A program made the position numbers and the translations under genes. A stretch of 13,639 bases of DNA, from contig JBKKBM010000063.1 in NCBI GenBank assembly GCA_046714215.1, positions 1 through 13,639 on the forward strand, read 5' to 3'. Positions 1 to 7,514 of this stretch are shown piece by piece. How positions within the stretch are numbered: position 1 is the first letter of the stretch; every line of letters begins with the position of its first letter. The notes beneath the pieces are model-generated. The model ran no database searches. It was not told the DNA's origin and saw only the letters and a program-made list of their open reading frames with translations. The DNA comes from DATLCI01 sp046714215. Lineage in GTDB: Bacteria > Acidobacteriota > Terriglobia > Terriglobales > Acidobacteriaceae.

Positions 1-1
1 G

Positions 2-3000
2 AGGAGACGCGTTGGCCTGGAAGACAAACGAAGCGCTACTGCTGGCGCCGACGCCAGTCGCCACCGCTCCGCAAGGAGCCGTTTTTACTCCGGCGATATC
101 GAAGAATTGCAAGTTCAACTGCATGCCCGGCCCTCCGCCTGCTGCCGTAGTTGTCATATAGCAGCTCGCGCGGAAAAGCCCTGAGCTAGAGGGGGTAAAC
201 AATGAGGTTTGACCGATGGCGCCGGTCTGTCCAATCGCACTGTAGCTACCGATCACCGCGGTCAGCCCACTCCCGACGGTGTATTCGCCGCCATATACGG
301 AGACCTTTCCCGTACTTGCTAGAGTGAATACTTCCACCACGTTATTACGCCCGCTGATGATTTTGGCGCCAGGATTGGCGCTGAACTCCGCGGCAACGCC
401 ACCGTTGTTCGTGTTTGCGCCTTTGATAGCAGCACCTGTACCAGCCGCTGTCGATTCCAGCACTGGCGCCGCGCTCAGGGAGTGTAAGTTTTCAAAAAAA
501 CCTGCGCGGCCGCCAGCTTGGAGGTTGGCGGCATGGAAGGCATTGCCAGGCCCTATATGTACCGCCCTTAGAGCGTTATTAGTACTCGCGTTGTGGTTAT
601 TCACGAAGGACCCTGTTTCGGCGCCGCTGTTGCTGCTGGCCGCCAAGGAGCCGGTGGTCAGGAGGTTTCCGGCGGCATCCACGGCAAGTTGGCCAGAGCT
701 GCCGATGGACAATTGCCCATTCCCCTTAATATTACCCACCACGTCCAACTTGGCCGTAGGCGTTGGAGTACCGATGCCGACATCGGCGGCGTTGCCCAGA
801 ATCAGGGAGTTACTCTGTCCGACGATGGCACCTGAGCCAATGGCGGTGGCGTTGGTCAGATTGGACGCGCCTACGTTCGCACCGGACCCGATCAGGGTGT
901 TATTCGACCCGGTGGTATTGGTAAAGCCCGCGTCTCCGCCCAAGAAGGTGTTGTTGCTGCCGCTAAGGTTGGCCGCTCCTGCATTGAGGCCCACTGCGGT
1001 ATTGAAACCTCCGTTATCGCTTCCCAGGGCACCTGCCCCGACTGCCATGCTCCAGGAGGCAGTTGTGTTATTTGACAGAGTGTCGGCCCCGAGGGCAGTG
1101 TTCCCGATACCAACGGTGTTGTTGAAGAGCGCAGCGAGACCGACGGCCACGTTGCTGTGACCGTCCGAATTTATATTCATGGCATCGGTGCCCACAGCGG
1201 TGTTGGAGGTTCCCGTGGTGTTGAGCTGCAGCGCGCCGATACCCACCGCCGTATTTTGTGATCCACTGGTGTTCTGCAACAATGAGAGCGCTCCGAAGGC
1301 TGAGTTTGCATTGCCGCTGGTGTTACTCGAAAGCGCAAGGCTACCCACCGCGGTGTTAGAGCTCCCGGTCAGGGTGAAGTTGCCGGCATTGGCTCCCAGG
1401 AATGAGTTGTTAGTGCCGAAACTGTGCAGGAACGGCACACTGTTGGAGGTGATGACGCCAGTAGTCGAATTAGTGGTGGTGGGCATCGCCAGTGACGACC
1501 CACTGAAGCTGGTGGCTTTCACCGTACCTAAGACATCGAGGGCCTGGGTTGGCGTCTGCGTACGGATGCCGACTTTCATCGTGCCATCGCCCAGCACCAT
1601 CGAGTTGCTTTGCGACACTAGCGCATTCGCCCCGATGGCGGTGGCGTTGGTGAGCTGCGTCGCGGTCCCAGGGCCGGAGTTGTAGCCCAGGAAGGTGTTA
1701 TTGGAACCGGTGGTGTTGGCGTTGGCGTTTGTGTTAGTTAGACCAGCCAGGGAACCGAGTGCAGTATTGTTGTTGCCGGTCGTGTTGCTGAGAAGGGCCA
1801 TCCGTCCGCTGGCGGTGTTATTGCTGCCGGTGGAGTTGTCGTTGAGGGCAAACGCTCCGGTGGCGGTGTTGGTGTTGCCGGACGTATTGTTAGCGAGGGC
1901 ATACATTCCGCTGGCAGTGTTCTGGATGCCGATCGTGTTGAAGCGGAGGGCAAAGTTTCCCATGGCAGTGTTGTCGTCGCCGATGGTGTTGTCCCTGAGG
2001 GCAAAAGCTCCGCTGGCCGTGTTGCGGGAGCCGGTCGTGTTGAAAAGCAGCGCCCGCACTCCGTTGGCGGTGTTGTTGGCGCCGCTCGTGTTGCTAAGCA
2101 GCGCAAAAGCTCCGCTGCCAGTGTTGAAGTTGCCGGTCATGGTGAAATTGCCGGCGCTCAGGCCGACAAAAGTGTTCTCCGTCCCAAAAGAGTGGATGAA
2201 GGGACTTCCACCCTGCGAGATCACACCCGTGGTGGAATTGCTGGTTGTGGGCAGGGCGAGGCTCGAAGCAGTGCTGGCCACAATCCCTGTCAATCCCGAG
2301 CCATCGCCGACGAACGCATTCGCGGTGATGTTCTGGGCCGCAAAGCTGCCCGTGCCGTCGCGCTGCACCAGTGCATTGGGTGTATTGGCTGCTGTTCCCG
2401 TCCCCGCGCCGGCCGCCGTCACCTGCACCGTGTTGTCGGGGAAGCGGATGCCGCCCGACTGACTATGAATGATGCCGCCAGCCGTGATGGCGCCCGCGGA
2501 GGTCACCGCGAACTTCTGCAACCCGCCATCGCCGATGCCGCTCAGAATCAAACCTGTGCCGGGGCCTGCGGAATTCCGAAACTTTCCGGCTATCCCGTCC
2601 GGCGACAGAACGAAACTCGTAAGCCCAATGGTCGGGCCGGTGGTGGAATTCGCCGCCGCGCGCACACCCACGCCGTTATTGCTGAACGTTTCCGCGTTCA
2701 CACCCATGCCGGTCCCGGTGGTGGCGAACGACGTCCCCTCCAGACCGAATCCGCCGGGGCTGTTGATGTTGCCCCGTACGCCGCGGGTAAATCCGGTGGT
2801 GGCGGTGGTCGTACCCTGGACGCCGGTGCCGGCGTCACTAGCTGTAGAACCAGATACGCCTATGGCAGTTCCGGTCGCACTGGTTGCGTTGCCGTGGACT
2901 CCGACCCCATCTGGGCTGTCCGTGCGGCCGCGCACACCCACCGTGAATCCGGTGAGCGAGGTCGCGCGTCCCAGCACGCCCAAGCCGGCATCGCTGGCCG

Positions 3001-5197
3001 TGCTACCCAGCACGCCGATGGTGGTTCCGGTCGCGGTGGTGGTCGTTCCCACCACGCCGCGGCCACCGGTCGAATCGGAAATGCCCTGAAATCCGACGCG
3101 CGCGCCGCCATCGTTAGTCGTGTCGCGTCCGATGGCCCCGCCGTTCGCGCCAATGAAGGTTGCACCCAGCGCCGTGACTAAACCTGTCCCGTCCACTTGA
3201 AAAACATTCACTTGCGAACCCTCGGGACCCACTGCTCCCCGAACCAAAGTGGCCGATGAGTTGAGTGCCTCCAACTCTAAAACAGTGCCGTTGGGGCTGT
3301 TCACCCGGCCACCGAGTGCCTTGGAGTTGCCGCTTGTCGCAAATGATTCCGCGCTTACACCGTAATCGCCGGTGGTGCTGTTGGTGATACCGACCACGCC
3401 GGTTCCGTTTGTCGTAGAGTTGCTGATACCGATGATGGCAACCCCGTCTGGACTATTTACCAATCCCATCACGCCGGTGGTGAATCCTGAACTGGCAGTG
3501 GATTGGCCAAGGAGTGCCGTCGGCGGCAGCGTGGCAAGGGTCGGCACTGTAGGATTTGACCCGCTTTGGCTCGCAGTCAACACCGCAGAGTTGAGGGCGT
3601 TGGTCGGCGCGTTCACGACAAACACTTCGCTCCCGTTGTTCTGGCCGCTAAGGATCTTGCCCCCACCGGTGTTGTTGAAGACGCCCGCCGTACCGGTCGC
3701 GCTCGACGATTCACCCCGCACACCCACACCGCTGGCTCCCACCGACCTGCCATAGACGCCCGCGTTGGATGCACCCGCGGCCAGACCTTCTACCGCCGCG
3801 CCGGTCCCTGAGTTCGTCGCCTTCAGCACGCCTGACGACGAGTTCGCGCTGGGCACATTCACGCCGCCCACCGATACCGGGCCCGTCGTCGTCAGCCCGC
3901 CCGTCGCCGTCACGGTGCCGCTCGCCGTCACGTTCCCGCCCGCGTCCACCGTGAACACATCCGTCGCTCCCGGACCTTGCCCCACCAGAACTTTGCCCCC
4001 CGAGTTGTTCGTCCGGAACAAACCGGCCGTACCGCTCCCGCTCGACACCTCACCCTGCACGCCAATAGAGTTGCCCGACGTCGCGCCCGCGACACCCAGC
4101 ACGCCCGTGCCACCCGCCGTCGCATTCGCTTCGCCGCGTACGCCCGCGCCGGTGCTGCTGGTCACCGCGCCCAGCACGCCGGCGGTCGCGCCCGAACTGT
4201 TGGTCGCCAGTCCCACCACGCCGCGCCCCGCCGTGCCCGCCGCTTCGCCGCGCACGCCCACATTCGACGTCGCCGATGGACTGGTCGCGATCCCTTGGAC
4301 GCCGATCCCCGTTTGCCCAAAGCTCTCGCCCTGCATCGCTACCGGAGCGCCCGTGGTCGAAGTCGCCTGCGCCAGGATGGTCGCATTCCCCGAGCCCACC
4401 CCCAGACTCTGCGCCTTGATCGCCGATCCGTTGATCGCGACCACGTTCAATCCAAACCCGGTCCCGTTCTGCTGCACCACCACCACTTCCACCAGGCTGG
4501 TGTCAGAAAAACGCGCCGCCCCGTTGGGCGCGATGTCCTGCACCGTCGTCGAGATCGGTTTATCGGGAGCGTAAAAAGCTTGGCCGCTGTTTTTCGCGGC
4601 GCCCGGCTTCATCTTGGCCTGCTGTTCGGCTACGGCCTTCGTCACCTGTTGCTCCAACTCGGCGGTCAATGCGAACTCGCTGGCCGAACGTCCGCCCAGC
4701 TTGTCCGCGTCTTCCGCCTTCAAAGCAAACGGCACGCTCACCAGCATCAGGCGCTGCGCCCGATCGCCTTCGGCCGCTCCCAGCCTGGTTTCCACCCTTG
4801 TCTCCAGCCAGCGCGCTTCGCCCGAGGCGAACATCGCGATCGGGATCCCGCCCTTCAACGTCACCCCCAGCGTCACCGTGTAGCGTCCACTCTCATCGGC
4901 CAGCACCGTTTGCGTCTCCATCCACAGCGGCACCAAGCTGGATTGCTCGGCGTACAGCGCAAACGTCACCGCTTGCGCCCCCGTCAGCGCCTGCCCGTCA
5001 CCGTCGCGCAGTGTTCCCGTGAATCTCACCAGCCGCGGCACACTTCTCCCAGGGGTCGCCGATTCCACCCCCATACGCACCTCTCCCACCGGCTCCTCCG
5101 GCGCTAAAACGGCGCGACTTTCTTGCGCAAACGCGGAGGGGGGAAACGTCAAGGCGAGGGACAGCAGGGCAAACGACAGGGAACGCCATCGCTTCAT
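2..5197 (-). CDS. Giant secreted repeat protein with GVxG and YadA-head-like repeats (3' end outside window)
   Basis: The frame is open without a stop from the ATG at 5195-5197 to the left edge (1732 codons). A GAGGAG ribosome site (5207-5212) lies 9 nt upstream of the start. Residues 1-24 form a signal peptide (MKRW, then a hydrophobic core, ending AFA-Q). Residues about 42-110 resemble a carboxypeptidase-regulatory/transthyretin-like fold (RFTGTLRDGDGQALTG ... DESGRYTVTLG). 'VSVPFALKAEDADKLGG' at about 153 is typical of large secreted acidobacterial proteins. GVxG arrays follow (from about residue 299), then two arrays of NTAxGxxAL repeats (1008-1166 and 1264-1432) in a duplicated module that also contains 'GDGSGLTG' and 'VGIGTPTPTAKLDV', motifs found in tail-fibre-like and YadA-like proteins. 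The visible end (from about 1660) looks like a compact beta domain (GLFRASCYMTTTAAG). The likely role is an extracellular fibrous, possibly trimeric, surface protein or adhesin. The target and anchoring are unknown because the C-terminus is not visible. The gene stands alone and is divergent from the oxidoreductase. Confidence 0.9.
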   Translation of the reverse strand, partial: MKRWRSLSFALLSLALTFPPSAFAQESRAVLAPEEPVGEVRMGVESATPGRSVPRLVRFTGTLRDGDGQALTGAQAVTFALYAEQSSLVPLWMETQTVLADESGRYTVTLGVTLKGGIPIAMFASGEARWLETRVETRLGAAEGDRAQRLMLVSVPFALKAEDADKLGGRSASEFALTAELEQQVTKAVAEQQAKMKPGAAKNSGQAFYAPDKPISTTVQDIAPNGAARFSDTSLVEVVVVQQNGTGFGLNVVAINGSAIKAQSLGVGSGNATILAQATSTTGAPVAMQGESFGQTGIGVQGIATSPSATSNVGVRGEAAGTAGRGVVGLATNSSGATAGVLGAVTSSTGAGVRGEANATAGGTGVLGVAGATSGNSIGVQGEVSSGSGTAGLFRTNNSGGKVLVGQGPGATDVFTVDAGGNVTASGTVTATGGLTTTGPVSVGGVNVPSANSSSGVLKATNSGTGAAVEGLAAGASNAGVYGRSVGASGVGVRGESSSATGTAGVFNNTGGGKILSGQNNGSEVFVVNAPTNALNSAVLTASQSGSNPTVPTLATLPPTALLGQSTASSGFTTGVMGLVNSPDGVAIIGISNSTTNGTGVVGITNSTTGDYGVSAESFATSGNSKALGGRVNSPNGTVLELEALNSSATLVRGAVGPEGSQVNVFQVDGTGLVTALGATFIGANGGAIGRDTTNDGGARVGFQGISDSTGGRGVVGTTTTATGTTIGVLGSTASDAGLGVLGRATSLTGFTVGVRGRTDSPDGVGVHGNATSATGTAIGVSGSTASDAGTGVQGTTTATTGFTRGVRGNINSPGGFGLEGTSFATTGTGMGVNAETFSNNGVGVRAAANSTTGPTIGLTSFVLSPDGIAGKFRNSAGPGTGLILSGIGDGGLQKFAVTSAGAITAGGIIHSQSGGIRFPDNTVQVTAAGAGTGTAANTPNALVQRDGTGSFAAQNITANAFVGDGSGLTGIVASTASSLALPTTSNSTTGVISQGGSPFIHSFGTENTFVGLSAGNFTMTGNFNTGSGAFALLSNTSGANNTANGVRALLFNTTGSRNTASGAFALRDNTIGDDNTAMGNFALRFNTIGIQNTASGMYALANNTSGNTNTATGAFALNDNSTGSNNTASGRMALLSNTTGNNNTALGSLAGLTNTNANANTTGSNNTFLGYNSGPGTATQLTNATAIGANALVSQSNSMVLGDGTMKVGIRTQTPTQALDVLGTVKATSFSGSSLAMPTTTNSTTGVITSNSVPFLHSFGTNNSFLGANAGNFTLTGSSNTAVGSLALSSNTSGNANSAFGALSLLQNTSGSQNTAVGIGALQLNTTGTSNTAVGTDAMNINSDGHSNVAVGLAALFNNTVGIGNTALGADTLSNNTTASWSMAVGAGALGSDNGGFNTAVGLNAGAANLSGSNNTFLGGDAGFTNTTGSNNTLIGSGANVGASNLTNATAIGSGAIVGQSNSLILGNAADVGIGTPTPTAKLDVVGNIKGNGQLSIGSSGQLAVDAAGNLLTTGSLAASSNSGAETGSFVNNHNASTNNALRAVHIGPGNAFHAANLQAGGRAGFFENLHSLSAAPVLESTAAGTGAAIKGANTNNGGVAAEFSANPGAKIISGRNNVVEVFTLASTGKVSVYGGEYTVGSGLTAVIGSYSAIGQTGAIGQTSLFTPSSSGLFRASCYMTTTAAGGGPGMQLNLQFFDIAGVKTAPCGAVATGVGASSSASFVFQANASP
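902..1408 (-). repeat. YadA-head-like 17-residue repeat array B (ten units)
   Basis: Ten consecutive units follow the same 17-residue consensus as array A, for example NTAVGIGALQLNTTGTS (residues 1264-1432). Unit 8 is one residue short (SMAVGAGALGSDNGGF), giving 507 bp = 9x51+48. The first units of arrays A and B lie 768 bp apart, and their flanks match (SPFIHSFGTENTFVG versus VPFLHSFGTNNSFLG), so the whole module is duplicated. Confidence 0.85.
1700..2176 (-). repeat. YadA-head-like 17-residue repeat array A (nine units)
   Basis: Nine consecutive units have the consensus N-T-A-x-G-x-x-A-L-x-x-N-T-x-G-x-x (17 residues, 51 bp), from residue 1008 to 1166. The ninth carries a 6-residue insertion (TNTNANANTTGSN), which accounts exactly for 477 bp = 9x51+18. 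A tenth, diverging start (NTFLGYNSG) follows. Such repeats form left-handed beta-roll heads in trimeric autotransporters and related fibres; that fold is inferred here. Confidence 0.85.
2705..3016 (-). repeat. Tandem 52-residue (156-bp) supra-repeats in the GVxG region
   Basis: Two adjacent units of exactly 52 residues start at 3016 (GVLGSTASDAGLGVLG...) and 2860 (GVSGSTASDAGTGVQG...). Each contains four GVxG-like turns spaced 12, 14, 12 and 14 residues, with the shared landmarks STASDAG, TGFT-GVRG and SP-G. A third, degenerate unit begins at 2704 (GVNAETFSNNGVGVRA) and runs into a junction motif near 2604. Counts come from direct in-frame translation. Confidence 0.8.
4030..4303 (-). repeat. 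GVxG repeat array I within the giant protein
   Basis: In-frame repeats of 12-15 residues carry GVQG, GVRG, GVVG, GVLG, GVRG, GVLG and GVQG, separated by Ser/Thr/Ala-rich stretches (residues about 299-390). The spacing tends to alternate shorter and longer (about 12 then about 14), suggesting a beta-solenoid or beta-prism-like stack. The array ends at a junction motif (AGLF...GGKVLVGQ...VFTVDAGG). Confidence 0.8.
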
Positions 5198-5206
5198 ATC
5201 GGAAAA

Positions 5207-5212
5207 CTCCTC
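5207..5212 (-). promoter_or_regulatory. Ribosome binding site GAGGAG of the giant secreted protein
   Basis: GAGGAG on the minus strand lies 9 nt before the ATG at 5195-5197. This supports the start, which also gives a well-formed signal peptide. Confidence 0.75.
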
Positions 5213-5306
5213 GATCAGCTTAAAAAAAAAGGGCCCGCCCACAATCGATAGGGGTTTTGCGCGCCAGCTGGGGATAGCGGCGGTTCAGCTCTGGGAGAAT
5301 ATCGAA

Positions 5307-5335
5307 AAATTACTACCCTTGCCCCCCATAGTCAA
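5307..5335 (-). promoter_or_regulatory. Candidate sigma-70-like promoter for the giant secreted protein
   Basis: On the minus strand, TTGACT (5330-5335) matches the -35 consensus at five of six bases. It is followed by a 17-nt spacer and TAATTT (5307-5312, three of six -10 bases). Transcription would start near 5300, giving a leader of roughly 100 nt that contains a T9 tract. The prediction is by consensus only; sigma factors of this phylum may prefer other sequences. Confidence 0.4.
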
Positions 5336-5341
5336 TCAAAT

Positions 5342-5370
5342 TTTCAACAACTTACAGACCAGCCTATAAT
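5342..5370 (+). promoter_or_regulatory. Candidate promoter for the molybdopterin oxidoreductase
   Basis: A perfect TATAAT lies at 5365-5370, with a weak -35 (TTTCAA, 5342-5347) 17 nt upstream. The ATG follows the -10 by only 8 nt, so the transcript would be leaderless or nearly so, which fits the lack of a Shine-Dalgarno sequence in the bases before the start. The -35 boxes of this and the opposing promoter are 6 bp apart. Confidence 0.45.
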
Positions 5371-5378
5371 CGAATAGC

Positions 5379-7514
5379 ATGAAAAAGGTCGTCCATGCCG
5401 CGTGTCCCCATGACTGCCCAGACGCCTGCGGCGTCCTTATCACGGTCGACGAACTCTCCGGGCGAGCCGTCAAGATCCAAGGCGACCCCAGCCACCCGGT
5501 CACGCGCGGTTTCCTCTGCGCCAAAGTGGCGAAGTACATCGACCGCGTTTATTCGCCCGACCGCTTGCTCTACCCCATGAAGCGGGTTCAACCCAAGGGC
5601 AAGGCCAACTATGGTCCCGGGGCTTTCGAACGCATCTCGTGGGACGAGGCTTTGAGCACCATCAGCTCCAAGATCCTTTCGATCGCAGAAGAATTCGGGC
5701 CCGAGGCGATTTTGCCCTACTCCTACGGAGGGACTCTCGGCCTGCTGAACAATGCCTCCATGGACCATCGCTTCTTCCACCGCATCGGCGCTTCGCAGCT
5801 GGACCGCACCATCTGCGCCACCGCCGGCGGCGATGCCCTCATCAGTGTGCTCGGCAAAAAAATGGGCACGGAGCCGGAACAGTTCCGCAAGTCGAAGTAC
5901 ATCATCGCCTGGGGCGCGAACATCCACGGCAATAACGTCCATCTGTGGCCTTTCATTGAAGAGGCGCGCCGCAACGGCGCCAAATTGGTCGTCATCGATC
6001 CTTATCGCACTCGTACCGCGCGCGTCGCTGATTGGCACATCGCCATCAATCCGGGCACGGATGTCGCGCTGGCACTGTGCATGATGCGCGTGATCATCCA
6101 GGAAAACCTCTACGACGCCGATTACGTGGCCAGGTACACGTTGGGCTTCGAGGAGTTGCGCCAACGGGTGAATGAAGCTGGCTACGCGCCGGAGAGCGTC
6201 GCCGCCCTCACTGGCATTCCCGCCGCAGACATCATCAAACTCGCGCGTGAATACGCGACTGCCCGTCCGGCGGTGATTCGCCTGAATTACGGCATCCAGC
6301 GCAGCGAGAACGGAGGCATGGCCGCCCGCGCTGTCGCCATGCTGCCCTGCATCACCGGCTCGTGGAAAGAAGTTGGCGGTGGGCTGCAACTCTCCCTCAG
6401 CGGGTCTTTCCCTATCAACGACAAGTCGCTCACCCGCGCTGACCTGATGCTCAAGAGTCCGCTGCAGCGCGCGGCCCGGACCATCAACATGTCGGAACTG
6501 GGCAAGGCCCTGACCACCCTGACCCAACCCGACGCGAACCATCCACCCATCAAGATGGTCTTCGTCTACAACTCGAACCCGGCGGCGGTCGCTCCCAACA
6601 GCAACGACGTGGTTCGCGGCTTCCTCCGTCCGGATCTTTTTACCGTGGTCCACGAGCAGTTTTTTACTGACACTACTGACTACGCCGACATCGTTCTCCC
6701 TGCCACCACTTTTTTCGAGCACAAGGAGCTACAGAAATCCTACGGACATTACTATCTCCAGATCTCCACTCAGGCCATCGCCCCGCTGGGCGAGGCCCGC
6801 TCCAACGTGGACATGTTCCGCGCCCTGGCCCTGCAGATGGGCCTGGACCAGGACGACGACGCCTTTCGCGAATCCGTGGACGAGATGATCGAGGGCGCCT
6901 TGCAGTCCGACCATCCTTTCCTCAAAGGCATCGACCGCGAGCGCCTCGAGCGGGAGCCGCACATTCGCTTGAACGTCAATGGGGAGGCGGGCGACGCCGA
7001 ATCCCATCCCTTCCTTCCGTTTGCTCAAGGCGGCTTCCCCACTCCTAGCGGCAAAGCCGAACTCTACAGCGCGGCGCTGGCCGCGAAGGGTCTCGACCCC
7101 GTAGCCAGCTTCATTCCCCCGCAGGAATCGAGGCATAATCAGCAGCGTACCGCCCACTTCCCCCTGGAGTTGCTGGCCCGCAAGGCGGACAACCACCTCA
7201 ACACCACCTTCTGCAACCTGCCCGGACATCAGAAGATGGAGGAGTCGCACCTGCTCGAACTCAGCCCCGCAGACGCGACTCCGCGCGGCATCAAGGACGG
7301 CGACCAGGTCCGCGTTTTCAACTCGCGCGGCGAAGTCCGGTTGACCGCACGCGTGGACGGCGCGGTGCGCGCCGGAGTGGTCGCCGCAAAATTGAATTGG
7401 TCACGCCTGGCCCCCGACCAGCAGAGCATCAACGTGTTGACATCAGAAACGCTCACCGAGATCGGCCGTGGCGCCACGTTCTACTCCTGCCTGGTCGAAG
7501 TGGAACCTGCCTAG
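5379..7514 (+). CDS. Molybdopterin oxidoreductase (DMSO reductase superfamily, COG0243-like), stand-alone
   Basis: This 711-residue protein belongs to the family of bis-molybdopterin guanine dinucleotide enzymes. The N-terminus carries a [4Fe-4S] motif with Cys9, Cys13, Cys17 (CPHDCPDACG) and Cys47 (GFLCAK). The central molybdopterin domain (about 60-480) includes Cys146 in 'RTICATAG', close to where formate dehydrogenases carry the Mo-ligating Cys/Sec, and cofactor-binding segments 'WGANIHGNNVH' and 'VVIDPYRTRTARVAD'. The C-terminal dinucleotide-binding domain spans about 594-706 (LNTTFCNLPGHQ ... GDQVRVFNSRGEV). There is no Tat or Sec signal, so it should be cytoplasmic. No electron-transfer or membrane-anchor subunit is next to it, so the redox partner and substrate cannot be named. 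The ATG gives the family's usual N-terminus (the cluster begins at residue 9). The gene's stop overlaps that of the convergent neighbour. Confidence 0.93.
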   Translation: MKKVVHAACPHDCPDACGVLITVDELSGRAVKIQGDPSHPVTRGFLCAKVAKYIDRVYSPDRLLYPMKRVQPKGKANYGPGAFERISWDEALSTISSKILSIAEEFGPEAILPYSYGGTLGLLNNASMDHRFFHRIGASQLDRTICATAGGDALISVLGKKMGTEPEQFRKSKYIIAWGANIHGNNVHLWPFIEEARRNGAKLVVIDPYRTRTARVADWHIAINPGTDVALALCMMRVIIQENLYDADYVARYTLGFEELRQRVNEAGYAPESVAALTGIPAADIIKLAREYATARPAVIRLNYGIQRSENGGMAARAVAMLPCITGSWKEVGGGLQLSLSGSFPINDKSLTRADLMLKSPLQRAARTINMSELGKALTTLTQPDANHPPIKMVFVYNSNPAAVAPNSNDVVRGFLRPDLFTVVHEQFFTDTTDYADIVLPATTFFEHKELQKSYGHYYLQISTQAIAPLGEARSNVDMFRALALQMGLDQDDDAFRESVDEMIEGALQSDHPFLKGIDRERLEREPHIRLNVNGEAGDAESHPFLPFAQGGFPTPSGKAELYSAALAAKGLDPVASFIPPQESRHNQQRTAHFPLELLARKADNHLNTTFCNLPGHQKMEESHLLELSPADATPRGIKDGDQVRVFNSRGEVRLTARVDGAVRAGVVAAKLNWSRLAPDQQSINVLTSETLTEIGRGATFYSCLVEVEPA

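Noticed and set aside
700..2300. The 51-bp repeats considered as a CRISPR or intergenic tandem repeat.
   Set aside because: The period is in frame, copies differ mainly as protein repeats do, and there are no constant repeats with unique spacers.
279..4574. A chain of long plus-strand open frames (279-1160, 1179-1685, 1695-2462, 2469-3089, 3372-3755, 3765-4574) opposite the giant protein.
   Set aside because: Their translations are low-complexity Pro/Ala/Val/Leu strings mirroring the repeats on the other strand, with no domain, no signal and no ribosome sites. The minus-strand frame is continuous and has a signal peptide and recognisable repeats.
2..5197. Bacteriophage tail-fibre gene (prophage).
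   Set aside because: GDGSGLTG and VGIGT motifs occur in tail fibres, but there is a Sec signal peptide, an acidobacterial-type N-domain, and no phage gene anywhere in the window.
5213..5230. The GGGCCC plus T9 sequence upstream of the giant protein read as a terminator on the minus strand.
   Set aside because: There is no stem of useful length before the T run; GGGCCC is only a 6-bp palindrome with no loop.
5364..6722. A 452-codon minus-strand open frame opposite the oxidoreductase.
   Set aside because: It lies antisense to a gene with clear iron-sulfur and molybdopterin motifs. Its composition is that of a GC-rich shadow frame and it shows no recognisable domain.
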